A stretch of 64,000 bases of DNA from Clostridia bacterium. GTDB lineage: Bacteria > Bacillota > Clostridia > Lachnospirales > Lachnospiraceae. Positions within the stretch are counted from its first letter, which is position 1; every line of letters starts with the position of its first letter. The DNA is taken from positions 1 through 64,000 of the forward strand of contig CAJTFE010000017.1 in assembly GCA_910575725.1 (NCBI GenBank). Direction: 5' to 3'. This document shows, piece by piece, positions 1-7,962 of the stretch. The translations under genes and the position numbers were made by a program. The notes below the pieces were generated by a model. It ran no database searches. It saw nothing but the letters and a program-made list of their open reading frames with translations, and was not told the DNA's origin.

Positions 1-21
1 ACTTACGCAGCGCGGGGACAG

Positions 22-48
22 CCGCCTTTACCAGAGGGCGGTTTTTTT
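22..48 (+). terminator. Rho-independent terminator
   Basis: A stem pairs CCGCC near base 22 with GGCGG near base 41 and is followed by seven T. It would end transcription of the ICE gene lying before the window, just ahead of maff2. A second small hairpin, TGTCCG with CGGACA, follows at about 75-92. Confidence 0.6.
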
Positions 49-121
49 GTGCGGCGGCATATGCTGACCGCCTTTTGTCCGCTTGCCGGACAGCCGCAGA
101 CGCGGCAGAAAGGATATATTT

Positions 122-262
122 ATGGCATTTTTCAATAGCGCAGTAGACGTTTTGCAGACCCTTGTTGTAGCACTTGGAGCCGGGCTTGGTATCTGGGGCG
201 TGATTAACCTCATGGAAGGCTACGGCAACGACAATCCGGGCGCGAATGCTCATGTACAGTAA
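122..262 (+). pseudogene. maff2, 5' part, interrupted by IME insertion
   Basis: Reads MAFFNSAVDVLQTLV and on to a GYGNDNPGA motif, the N-terminal half of the small Maff2 (VirB2/pilin-like) membrane protein of Tn1549-type ICEs, with an AAAGGA ribosome site. After codon GCG at 242-244 the frame enters foreign DNA and stops at 260-262 after only 46 codons. The missing half, starting K-S-Q-G-M-K-Q, lies 11.36 kb away at 11604-11696. Joining 246 to 11606 restores one uninterrupted frame of about 71 codons. The Maff2 role in conjugation is inferred from family context. Confidence 0.85.
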
Positions 263-275
263 AGAAGCAAGCAAC
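236..275. other. attL: left junction of the IME in maff2
   Basis: ICE sequence ends at the AA dinucleotide 245-246. The element arm starts TGCTCATGT (247-255) and continues to TAAAGAAGCAA (260-270). The right junction carries the reverse complement of the same arm. The AA assignment is the only one that both makes the arms symmetrical and restores the maff2 frame. Confidence 0.8.
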
Positions 276-344
276 CGAAAACAAGAGATAGACCGCCAGC
301 ACCACACTATTCCGAAGCAAAGAAACCAAAGACCAAAAAACAAG

Positions 345-492
345 CATTGTGGAAATGTGCATAACAGGCTATTCCGTCATGGATAACTCTATTCACAGCA
401 CATGGAAAAGCTAAAATGCAGCTTTCCCACGTCCTGTAAACAGAGTTACCCACAACTCCATAAGGCAGCCAGTTATACACATTCCCACAATG
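345..492. repeat. 148-bp imperfect palindrome with DnaA-box-like sites; candidate origin
   Basis: The left arm 345-412 and right arm 421-492 are near-complementary over about 68 bases, with a loop near AAAATGCA. TTATACACA (473-481) and the reverse of TTATGCACA (356-364) both fit the DnaA-box consensus TTATNCACA. TTACCCACA (446-454) and the reverse of TTATCCATG (378-386) are close variants. The element encodes its own replication initiator and helicase-loader-like protein, so an origin for the excised circle is a reasonable inference. An attachment or regulatory role is also possible. No gene is visible at 263-580. Confidence 0.5.
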
Positions 493-582
493 TCGATGAC
501 TACGAAACCTCTCACTCATTACATCTTTCTTATGGTGTACAAAGTATTTTTCCTTTTTCTACTTTCTTTTCTAAAATTGATG

Positions 583-620
583 TGCTATAATAGCTTCATT
601 CCAAAAAAGGAGTAAAAAAT
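583..620 (+). promoter_or_regulatory. Promoter and leader start of tet
   Basis: An extended -10 box TGCTATAAT lies at 583-591 with no good -35. A purine-rich ribosome site follows, and a 7-codon frame MRQGILK (621-644). The segment around 624-642 can pair with 717-735, and TGGGT at 661-665 can pair with ACCCA at 712-716 around a CCCT/AGGGG hairpin followed by TTTTTT (about 682-709). The layout resembles the leader upstream of tet(M). Confidence 0.65.
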
Positions 621-784
621 ATGCGGCAAGGTATTCTTAAATAAAACTTCAATCAAATAGTGGGTTCAAAGAATTTTGAATGTCCCTAAATAAGGGGGCT
701 TGGTTTTTTGTACCCAATTTAAGAATACTTTTGCCTTATCAATTTTGACATATCTGAAAAAGAACAGCAATCACTAGTAGGTGT

Positions 785-829
785 ATGCTGTATATGTGTA
801 TGTCCGCAAACTGTAATCCCCAGTGGTAA
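785..829 (+). CDS. Leader peptide of tet attenuator
   Basis: A 14-codon frame, MLYMCMSANCNPQW, ends inside the 5' arm of the terminator hairpin at 815-851. This matches the known logic of tet(M)-type genes, in which ribosome progress on a short leader decides whether the terminator forms. There is no conventional ribosome site close by, so translation of the leader is inferred from its position and its resemblance to the tet(M) leader, which starts similarly. Confidence 0.6.
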   Translation: MLYMCMSANCNPQW

Positions 830-856
830 AAGTATTTTACTGCTGGGGATTTTTAT
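815..856 (+). terminator. Attenuator hairpin before tet
   Basis: AATCCCCAGTGGTAAAA pairs with TTTTACTGCTGGGGATT across a short loop, followed by TTTT. It lies 40 bases before the tet start and overlaps the stop codon of the 14-aa leader. It is the expected transcriptional attenuator of a tet(M)-like gene. Confidence 0.75.
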
Positions 857-889
857 GCCCTTTTGGGCTTGTAAAGGGAGGACAATCAC

Positions 890-2809
890 ATGAAAATAAT
901 CAATATTGGCATTCTTGCCCATGTAGACGCGGGAAAAACAACTTTAACAGAAAGCCTGTTGTACACCAGTGGAGCGATTGCAGAACAAGGAAGTGTAGAT
1001 AAAGGAACCACAAGAACAGACACTATGGTTTTAGAGCAGCGGCGGGGAATTACCATTCAGACGGCAGTTACTTCTTTTTGCTGGAATGGTTATAAAATCA
1101 ATATCGTGGACACTCCCGGTCATATGGATTTTTTAGCCGAAGTATATCGTTCTTTATCTGTCCTTGACGGAGCTGTTTTAGTTGTTTCAGCAAAAGACGG
1201 TGTACAGGCACAGACCCGAATATTATTCCATGCACTTCAGAAAATGAACATTCCGACAATTATCTATGTGAATAAGATAGACCAAAACGGGATTGATTTA
1301 CAGCGTATTTATCAAAACATCAGGGAAAAACTTACCAGTGATATAATCGTCATGCAAGAGGTTATCTTATCTCCCAAGGTAGATATTACTGACATTGTTG
1401 ATTTGGATAAATGGGATTCCGTTATTTCCGGGAATGATGAACTATTAGAAAGATATATTTCAGAGGATTCATTGGACATACGGGAATTACAGCTTGAAAA
1501 GTGCCAGAGAACCAGATGTTGTTCTTTGTTTCCTGTATATCATGGAAGCGCAAAAGACAATTTAGGAACGGAAAAATTGATTGAGGTAATTACTGAAACT
1601 TTTGTTACGGGAACAGAGAATAATCAATCTGAATTATGTGGGTATGTTTTTAAGGTTGAGTACACAGAAGGGAAAAAACGGCTTTCCTACTTACGCCTGT
1701 ATCATGGAACGCTCCATTTACGAGATACAATCTTGCTGTCAAAAAAGAAAAAGATAAAGATTACAGAAATGTACATTCCAACAAATGGCGAAATTGTTTC
1801 GGCAGACCATGCCTGTCAGGGGGAAATTGTTATCTTATCCGATGATACATTAAAAATATATGACATTTTGGGAAATGAAGAGCTTTTACCTCGCAAAGCA
1901 TGGATTGACAATCCTACACCTTTACTTCGGACAACCGTTGAGCCACAAGAGCCAGAACAAAGAGAAGCCTTGTTGAATGCTCTCATAGAAATTGCCGATA
2001 CAGACCCGCTTTTGCACTTTGAAATTGATACCGCCACCCGTGAGATTATTCTGTCTTTTTTGGGAAAGGTGCAATTAGAGGTTATTTGTTCATTGCTGGA
2101 AGAAAAGTATCATGTAAGAGTGGCTATGAAAGAGCCTACGGTTATTTATTTGGAAAGACCGTTAAAAAAGGCAGCTTACACGATTCATATTGAAGTGCCG
2201 CCGAATCCATTTTGGGCGTCTATTGGTTTAACTGTAACTCCACTCCCTGTCGGAAGTGGAACCCAGTATAAAAGCAAGGTATCTCTTGGCTATTTGAGCC
2301 AAAGTTTTCAAAATGCCGTTATGGAGGGTGTGCGTTATGGAATGGAGCAAGGCTTATATGGTTGGGAAGTGACAGATTGCAGCATTTGTTTTGACTATGG
2401 AGTTTATTACAGCCCGGTCAGTACCCCCGCAGATTTTCGCTTTCTTGCGCCTGTTGTATTGGAACAGGCATTGAAAAAGGCAGGAACACAGGTTTTGGAG
2501 CCATACCTTTCCTTTACCCTTTTTGCCCCACAGGAATATCTTTCACGGGCTTACAATGATGCGCCAAAGTATTGTGCAGTGATTGAATCAGTTGTACTTG
2601 AAAATGATGAAGTTATTTTTAAGGGAGAAATCCCCGCTCGCTGTATCAATGAGTATAAAAATGATTTGAATTTTTATACAAACGGAAGAAGTGTTTGTCT
2701 TACAGAATTAAAAGGGTATAAAGAAACTTCTGGTGAGCTTGTATCGCAGCCACGCCGCCCTAACAGTCGGTTAGATAAGATTCGGTATATGTTTCAAAAG
2801 ACAATGTAA
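890..2809 (+). CDS. tet: Tetracycline resistance ribosomal protection protein (class not assigned)
   Basis: This 639-aa translational GTPase is of the Tet(M)/Tet(O)/Tet(W) type, which removes tetracycline from the ribosome. The G1 loop AHVDAGKT is at residues 10-17, the G3 DTPGH at 74-78 and G4 NKID at 128-131. The C-terminal motif RRPNSRLDK is typical, and length equals the family norm. The start follows GGGAGGACAATC. The switch region reads [10 protein letters not shown] (48-57), where the classes I remember read LERQRGITIQ. Many other substitutions stop me from giving it a class; it could be a mosaic or a divergent allele. Expression is probably set by the upstream attenuator. Confidence 0.95.
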   Translation: MKIINIGILAHVDAGKTTLTESLLYTSGAIAEQGSVDKGTTRTDTMVLEQRRGITIQTAVTSFCWNGYKINIVDTPGHMDFLAEVYRSLSVLDGAVLVVSAKDGVQAQTRILFHALQKMNIPTIIYVNKIDQNGIDLQRIYQNIREKLTSDIIVMQEVILSPKVDITDIVDLDKWDSVISGNDELLERYISEDSLDIRELQLEKCQRTRCCSLFPVYHGSAKDNLGTEKLIEVITETFVTGTENNQSELCGYVFKVEYTEGKKRLSYLRLYHGTLHLRDTILLSKKKKIKITEMYIPTNGEIVSADHACQGEIVILSDDTLKIYDILGNEELLPRKAWIDNPTPLLRTTVEPQEPEQREALLNALIEIADTDPLLHFEIDTATREIILSFLGKVQLEVICSLLEEKYHVRVAMKEPTVIYLERPLKKAAYTIHIEVPPNPFWASIGLTVTPLPVGSGTQYKSKVSLGYLSQSFQNAVMEGVRYGMEQGLYGWEVTDCSICFDYGVYYSPVSTPADFRFLAPVVLEQALKKAGTQVLEPYLSFTLFAPQEYLSRAYNDAPKYCAVIESVVLENDEVIFKGEIPARCINEYKNDLNFYTNGRSVCLTELKGYKETSGELVSQPRRPNSRLDKIRYMFQKTM

Positions 2810-2860
2810 CTTTTTGTGCATTATATGGAGAAAAAATCTGATAAAAAAGGAGAACCTATT

Positions 2861-3364
2861 TTGAATAAAGAGCGGATAAATACAACAAATAAAAAACAAG
2901 GGCTTTCAGTTTGCACCGAAGCATACAAAGAACACATCATGTATACGTTCAACGGCTTTTGCAAGACCGTCATACGCTTTGCAGCACTCAACGCATGGCG
3001 TGACAGGAGCAGACGGCGACAAAAAGAAATATCCCTTGAATACCTCACAGAAGAAAAATTTTACCCTTTAGGAACAACGGACGAATATTTTGAAGCACCT
3101 TATGAAGAATACCCCATAACGATATGCGGTCAGACAGTTATCCTCACCAATGGGGAGCTTGCCGCCGCCCTGTTATCTCTGCCGGAGAGAAATCGGGAAA
3201 TCATTTTCCTTTACTTTTTCGGAGATTATACACAACAGGAAATCGGGGAAATGTACGGACGCTGCCGGAGTACGACCGGGTATCAAATCCGCAGGACGTT
3301 AAGACTCCTGCAAAGGAAAATGGAGGTACTTTCGCATGGGGAATCCGAATCTTTTGCCCTATGA
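2861..3364 (+). CDS. Sigma-70-like HTH regulator (IME)
   Basis: This 167-aa protein has a C-terminal sigma region-4-like segment: LPERNREIIFLYFFGDYTQQEIGEMYG, a helix-turn-helix, then an arginine-rich tail. TTG at 2861 is chosen because AAAAAAGGAG lies 8 bases upstream; the in-frame ATG at 2825 has no ribosome site. It overlaps the following HTH gene by 29 bases, so the two are probably translationally coupled. The same pair recurs in the ICE at 33416-34097. The family controls element genes in Tn916/Tn1549-type elements, but the exact target is unknown. Confidence 0.75.
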   Translation: MNKERINTTNKKQGLSVCTEAYKEHIMYTFNGFCKTVIRFAALNAWRDRSRRRQKEISLEYLTEEKFYPLGTTDEYFEAPYEEYPITICGQTVILTNGELAAALLSLPERNREIIFLYFFGDYTQQEIGEMYGRCRSTTGYQIRRTLRLLQRKMEVLSHGESESFAL

Positions 3365-3560
3365 AACGATTGTCCGGGCGACCAGCGGAGAGCCGGAAGC
3401 CGTGGACGAGGTTTTACGGCATTACAGCAAACGTATCCGAATTGCCGCCATTGAAAACGGGCATATCGACAGGGATACCGAGGACAGCATAAAACAGCAG
3501 CTTGTCGCTGCCCTGTTCAAGTTCCGCTTTGATGAACAGCCATATACCAAAACTAAATAA
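3336..3560 (+). CDS. Small HTH-domain protein (IME)
   Basis: This 74-aa protein starts MGNPNLLPYETIVRATSGEPEAV, resembling the N-terminal helix-turn-helix family paired with sigma-like genes in conjugative elements. TGGAGGTACTTTCGC precedes the ATG. Its counterpart in the ICE is 33831-34097 (VPYPVIVAATKGDPDAM). The two share the layout of a Y-x-x-I-V-x-A-x-x-G-x-P-x-A motif. It may act as an anti-sigma or accessory factor for excision and transfer; that is inference. Confidence 0.7.
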   Translation: MGNPNLLPYETIVRATSGEPEAVDEVLRHYSKRIRIAAIENGHIDRDTEDSIKQQLVAALFKFRFDEQPYTKTK

Positions 3561-4087
3561 CCGCCGTTACATAGAACGGCACACCAAAACGGGAAATCAA
3601 GAAAAGGTTTCCTGTTTTTTTGCGCCCATTTTTGGCATTTTCAAAAATCGTCAGTATTATGCCATGCAAAGGGGGATAGAAAGAAATTCCCTCTCCCGTT
3701 TGGCAAATATGCAGGCTGTCCGTGGAGGGCGGGCGAGAAGAAATTTTCACAAATTCCCGCCTATTCCGGCTTGCGTGGTGTTGTAAGGAATGAGGGGAAA
3801 TTTCCACAAATCAACGTCCATTTTGCTTTTTGCTGGTTTGTAGGTATCAGAGGGAGAAATACCGCCGCTGTTTTGGCAAAATCCCCGCTTGCGGCACTAA
3901 AGGTATTGAGGGAAGCCCACACAGAGGAAGCCGCCACTTTTTAAGAGCAAGATTCTACCATAGTACCAAAATTCGCTAATCGCTCATTTTGTCCTATGGG
4001 AATCTTGTTGGGGTTGCCACCCCAAGCCCGCCTTTTTGCGGCTTGCGCCGCTTGAAAAAATCCACCCACGAAAGGAGGTTCACAGCC
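3561..4087. other. Non-coding stretch before mobC; candidate oriT of the IME
   Basis: No convincing gene is visible in 527 bases. A perfect stem TTGGGGT/ACCCCAA lies at about 4009-4026, followed by GCCCGCC and a GC-rich stretch. A further imperfect repeat pairs AGATTC with GAATCT around 3950-4006. An origin of transfer normally sits just upstream of mobC and the relaxase, which fits this stretch, but no nick site can be assigned from sequence alone. Confidence 0.4.
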
Positions 4088-4483
4088 ATGAAAAAATACA
4101 ACACTCCCCACCGAAGCCGGGTAATCAAAACACGCTTGACAGAGGAAGAATACGCCGAGTTTTCCGAGCGGGTTTCACTCTGCAAAATGAGCCAGTCCGA
4201 GTATATCCGGCAAGCCCTTACCAAGTCACGAATACGCCCGGTCATTACCGTTTCCCCGGTCAATGATGAACTGCTTTCTGCCGTGGGGAAACTTACAGCC
4301 GAGTATGGAAAAATCGGCGGGAATCTGAATCAGATAGCCCGCTGTCTGAACGAGTACGGCGCACCTTATAACGCCCTCTCCCATGAGGTACGAGCCGCCA
4401 CAGCGGAGCTTGCCGCCTTGAAGTTTGAAGTCTTGCAGAAAGTAGGTGAAGCCGTTGGCAACATTCAAACATATCAGCTCTAA
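4088..4483 (+). CDS. mobC: MobC-type relaxosome accessory protein (IME)
   Basis: This 131-aa protein has an N-terminal ribbon-helix-helix-like segment (VIKTRLTEEEYAEFSERV) and the MobC signature GGNLNQIARCLNEYG. ATG 4088 follows GAAAGGAGGTTCACAGCC. It would bind oriT and help the relaxase nick it. It overlaps the relaxase start by 38 bases, so the two are coupled. Its counterpart in the ICE is 29971-30300, which has the related GVNVNQIARRVN motif. Confidence 0.85.
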   Translation: MKKYNTPHRSRVIKTRLTEEEYAEFSERVSLCKMSQSEYIRQALTKSRIRPVITVSPVNDELLSAVGKLTAEYGKIGGNLNQIARCLNEYGAPYNALSHEVRAATAELAALKFEVLQKVGEAVGNIQTYQL

Positions 4484-6086
4484 AAATGCCGACTATGGAG
4501 CCGCCGAACAGTACCTAACCTTTGAGCATGACGAGTTTACCATGAAGCCCACGCTGGACGAAAACGGGCGGCTTATCCCCCGTGACGATTACCGCATTTC
4601 CTCTCTGAATTGCGGCGGGGAGGATTTCGCCATAGCGTGTATGCGCTCCAATCTCAAATACGGCAAGAACCAGAAACGGGAGGACGTAAAGAGCCACCAC
4701 TATATCATCAGCTTTGACCCCCGTGACGCACAGGACAACGGCTTGACCGTAGACCGGGCGCAGCAGTTGGGCGAGCAGTTTTGTAAAGAACATTTCCCCG
4801 GACACCAAGCCCTTGTATGCACCCACCCGGACGGGCATAACCACAGCGGCAATATCCATGTGCATATCGTAATCAATTCTTTACGAATTGCGGAAGTGCC
4901 GCTCTTGCCCTACATGGAAAGACCAGCGGACACAAGGGAGGGCTGCAAGCACCGCTGCACGGACGCAGCTATGGAATATTTCAAAGCGGAAGTCATGGAG
5001 ATGTGCCACCGGGAAAACCTCTATCAGATTGATTTGCTCAATGGCAGCAAGAACCGTGTCACCGAGCGGGAGTATTGGGCGAAACGGAAAGGACAAGCCG
5101 CACTGGATAAGGCGAACGCTTCCCATGCCGCCGCAGGTGAGCCGCCCAAAGCTACAAAATTTGAAACCGACAAGGAGCGGTTACGCAGCGTGATCCGCAC
5201 CGCCCTGTCCTCTGCCGTTTCTTTTGAGGACTTTTCCGGGAAGCTGTTACAGCAAGGTGTGACCGTTAAGGAGAGCCGGAGGAGGTTATCGTATCTCACG
5301 CCGGACAGGACGAAGCCCATCACCGCCCGGAAATTAGGTGATGATTTTGACCGTGCCGCCGTACTGGAAGCATTCACCCTAAACGCACAGAACGCCGCAA
5401 GAGCCGCCGAACAGCCTGCACCCAAACAGGAATACCCCCGCAGCATAAAAGACCGTTTACAGCGCAACAAAGCGGCTATAAATGCACCGAAACAGGACAG
5501 CGTACAGCGCATGGTAGACCGGGAAGCCAAGCGAGCCGAGGGCAAGGGCATAGGATATGACCGCTGGGCTGCTGTACACAACCTAAAGCAAATGGCGGCG
5601 ACCATGAGTATTTACGAGGAATCCGGCTTTTCTTCCCCGGAAGAACTGGAAGCCGCCCTTGCCGCCGCCAGTGCCGGATTGCATGAAACCACCGGGAAAC
5701 TGAAAGCCGTGGAAAGCACCTTGCGGGAGAAAAAGGACTTGCAGAAGCAGCTATTAGCCTACATCAAGACCAAGCCAGCCCGTGACGGATTGCGGGCGCA
5801 GAAAACAGAGAAAGCCCGGAGAGCCTACCGGGAGCAGCACGAAAGCGAGTTTATCATTTCCGAATCTGCCGCCCGGTATTTCAAGGCACAGGGCATTTCA
5901 AAGCTGCCAGCGTCCAAAGCATTACAGACCGAGATTGAGCAGCTTACCAAAGAGAAAAATGCCCTTTACAACGAGTACCGGGAGAAGAAAGAGAACGTCC
6001 GGGAATTGCAGACCGTCAAGGGCAATATCGAGCAGATTTTGAGGGGCGCACCGAGCCAGCAGAAAAAGCACGAACAGGAACGATAA
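4446..6086 (+). CDS. Relaxase/mobilization nuclease (IME)
   Basis: This 546-aa protein carries the metal-binding motif HPDGHNHSGNIHVHIVINS at about residues 121-139, typical of MOBP-like relaxases. An N-terminal YLTFEHDE region may hold the catalytic tyrosine. The C-terminal 190 residues are a charged coiled coil. GTG 4446 gives overlap with mobC; the next in-frame ATG (residue 33) is too far in. Its C-terminal coiled coil resembles that of the ICE relaxase (28664-30010), sharing GY-x-x-WA-x-x-HNLKQ and a later Y-x-KTKP, although the nuclease halves differ. It would nick the IME oriT and lead the strand into the secretion channel. Confidence 0.9.
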   Translation: MKPLATFKHISSKNADYGAAEQYLTFEHDEFTMKPTLDENGRLIPRDDYRISSLNCGGEDFAIACMRSNLKYGKNQKREDVKSHHYIISFDPRDAQDNGLTVDRAQQLGEQFCKEHFPGHQALVCTHPDGHNHSGNIHVHIVINSLRIAEVPLLPYMERPADTREGCKHRCTDAAMEYFKAEVMEMCHRENLYQIDLLNGSKNRVTEREYWAKRKGQAALDKANASHAAAGEPPKATKFETDKERLRSVIRTALSSAVSFEDFSGKLLQQGVTVKESRRRLSYLTPDRTKPITARKLGDDFDRAAVLEAFTLNAQNAARAAEQPAPKQEYPRSIKDRLQRNKAAINAPKQDSVQRMVDREAKRAEGKGIGYDRWAAVHNLKQMAATMSIYEESGFSSPEELEAALAAASAGLHETTGKLKAVESTLREKKDLQKQLLAYIKTKPARDGLRAQKTEKARRAYREQHESEFIISESAARYFKAQGISKLPASKALQTEIEQLTKEKNALYNEYREKKENVRELQTVKGNIEQILRGAPSQQKKHEQER

Positions 6087-6111
6087 CAAAACAGCCACAG
6101 GAGGTAGCACA

Positions 6112-6627
6112 ATGAGATTTACGAACAGCGAGCTTGAAATGATTTACCAGTACACCGCATCCACCAAAGCGGAAACCATAGACGGCATGAAAGAAACTGT
6201 ACCCGTGATAAAAGACCTGTTGACAAGGGTAATCATGGAGAACGCTATAGAAAAACTGCAAAAGATACCAGAGCCGGAGTGCAGCCAGTTTATCGCCGAC
6301 AACAAAGCCCGTTTCCTTGCGGGGCATGAGAACTCTATCCGGCGGCGGCTTGCTGAAGCAAAGGCACAGCAGCCAGTCATGCAAGGACACGACTTGACAG
6401 GCATGGAGCGTTTCCACCCGGAAACCCGTCACATGATTGTCCTTGACGTAAAGACCAGCGACAGCCCCGTGGGATTTCCGGGGGAACGCCACCGCTATTT
6501 CCTCTCTGATGAGGGCTACAGGAACGCAAGAGCCAGCGAGGGGCGGGGCGAAATCAAGATAAGGAGCCATGCCGCCGTAGCTGCCGGGAAGCTGTACCCG
6601 GACAGGAAGCCGGAAAGGGAGCGTTGA
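6112..6627 (+). CDS. Transposon-transfer-assisting-like protein
   Basis: This 171-aa protein has an N-terminal 90 residues (MRFTNSELEMIYQYTAS onward) resembling the small transfer-assisting family found beside relaxase genes in these elements. The C-terminal half contains a stretch around GFPGERHRYFLSDEGYRNA that I do not recognise. It follows the relaxase by 25 bases with an AGGAGG site and precedes the VLP gene by 4 bases. The ICE has a shorter relative at 26474-26680 in the same position before its VLP gene. Function in transfer is inferred from family and context. Confidence 0.6.
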   Translation: MRFTNSELEMIYQYTASTKAETIDGMKETVPVIKDLLTRVIMENAIEKLQKIPEPECSQFIADNKARFLAGHENSIRRRLAEAKAQQPVMQGHDLTGMERFHPETRHMIVLDVKTSDSPVGFPGERHRYFLSDEGYRNARASEGRGEIKIRSHAAVAAGKLYPDRKPERER

Positions 6628-6631
6628 GGGC

Positions 6632-7018
6632 ATGGGCGCAGAAATCCCAAGAATGGACTACCGCCAGTACCGGGCGGCGTGCCGGCTTGTGCATGAGTGC
6701 TGCAACTACGATAACGGCAACTGTATCTTGCTGGATAACGGCGAGCCTTGCGTATGTGTTCAGAGTATCAGCTATTCCCTTATGTGCCGCTGGTTCACTG
6801 CCGCCGTGCTGCCGCTGGACGGGAAGCTGGAAGCCGCCCTACTCCACCGGGCAGACAGGAAACGCTGTACCGAGTGCGGCGGGTATTTTCTCCCCAAGTC
6901 AAACCGGGGGAAATACTGCCCGGATTGCGCTGCAAGAGTGCGCCGCCGGAAAGAAGCCGAGCGTCAGCGGAAAAGATACCACCTTTCTACGCATTTAGGC
7001 TATGAAAGAAGCCCATAA
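6632..7018 (+). CDS. Cysteine-rich VLP-domain protein (IME)
   Basis: This 128-aa protein has cysteines in the pattern CCNYDNGNCILLD, then CVCVQ, then CTECGGYFLPKSNRGKYCPDC, ending in a basic region. The layout suggests two zinc-binding units. It matches the cysteine-rich VLP proteins of Tn1549-type elements and aligns with the ICE copy at 26677-27042. The role is unknown; nucleic-acid binding is plausible. Confidence 0.8.
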   Translation: MGAEIPRMDYRQYRAACRLVHECCNYDNGNCILLDNGEPCVCVQSISYSLMCRWFTAAVLPLDGKLEAALLHRADRKRCTECGGYFLPKSNRGKYCPDCAARVRRRKEAERQRKRYHLSTHLGYERSP

Positions 7019-7036
7019 ATCAAGGCTTTTTTGACC

Positions 7037-7090
7037 GTCCTCAAAGGGTAGCCGATACATTTATCCTTTACCCCCGGAAAAGCCGCTTTA
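7037..7090. other. Intergenic block shared with the ICE
   Basis: Downstream of the VLP gene, the block GATACATTTATCCTTTACCC and the following ATTGCGTAACA (7093-7103) closely match 27098-27143, the stretch downstream of the ICE VLP gene. Neither copy encodes protein. See the separate finding. Confidence 0.55.
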
Positions 7091-7132
7091 ATTGCGTAAC
7101 AGAAGCCACAGGACAGACCAAAGGAGGAACGA

Positions 7133-7897
7133 ATGGCAGACAACCGCAAATATTACTACCTAAAGCTGAAAGAGAGCTATTTTGACGAGGACGCTATCGT
7201 GCTGCTGGAAAGTATGCAGGACGGTATGCTCTACTCAAACATTCTCTTGAAGCTGTACCTAAAATCACTGAAAAACGGGGGAAAGCTCCAGCTTGACGAG
7301 AATATCCCCTACACCGCACCAATGATAGCCACCATCACCCGCCAGCAAGTCGGCACAGTGGAGAGGGCTTTGCAGATTTTTATGAAGCTGGGGCTTGTAG
7401 AGCCGTTGCAGAACGGGGCTTTATACATGAGCAACATTGAGCTTTTAATCGGTCAGTCCTCTACCGAGGGGGAGCGGAAACGCCGTGCAAGGCGGGCTTT
7501 GCAGGAACAGAAAGCCCTGCCGGAAGCCGTGGCGGACAAACGTCCACCATACGGGGCGGACATTTGTCCACCAGAAATAGAGATAGAGAAAGAGATAGAT
7601 ATAGAGTTAGAGATAAAGAGAGAGGGAGAGATAAAGACAGGACAGACCGCCCCCGCCCCTTTCGGGAGATACGGAAATGTATTCCTGTCAGAAAAAGAGC
7701 TTGCGGAGCTTAAAAAGGAGCTTCCCGGCAAATGGGAATATTACATTGACCGCTTATCCGGCTATATCGCTTCCACCGGGAAGAAATACAAGAACCATGC
7801 CGCCACTATCCGGCGTTGGGCGGCTGATGACAAAGCAAAGGAGAAACCGAAAAAGGGAATCCCCGATTATACCTACAAGGAGGGCGAGAGCCTTTGA
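7133..7897 (+). CDS. Replisome organiser / replication initiator
   Basis: This 254-aa protein starts MADNRKYYYLKLKESYFDEDA and is of the phage replisome-organiser N-terminal family, with a winged-helix-like N-terminal domain of about 110 residues. The C-terminal part (FLSEKELAELKKELPGKW) is similar to DnaD-type helicase-recruitment tails. Between them is a low-complexity linker, EIEKEIDIELEIKREGEIK, coded by an almost pure purine tract at 7576-7637. AAAGGAGGAACG precedes the ATG. With the DnaC-like gene 66 bases downstream, it would start replication of the excised circle. Confidence 0.8.
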   Translation: MADNRKYYYLKLKESYFDEDAIVLLESMQDGMLYSNILLKLYLKSLKNGGKLQLDENIPYTAPMIATITRQQVGTVERALQIFMKLGLVEPLQNGALYMSNIELLIGQSSTEGERKRRARRALQEQKALPEAVADKRPPYGADICPPEIEIEKEIDIELEIKREGEIKTGQTAPAPFGRYGNVFLSEKELAELKKELPGKWEYYIDRLSGYIASTGKKYKNHAATIRRWAADDKAKEKPKKGIPDYTYKEGESL

Positions 7898-7962
7898 CCG
7901 CATAGACACAACGCCCCGTAAACAGGGCGTGGAAAAGACCATGAACAAGGAGGAACGATTTT

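Noticed and set aside
307..519. 70-aa minus-strand frame
   Set aside because: It lies wholly within the palindrome and has no ribosome site; its sequence is explained by the repeat.
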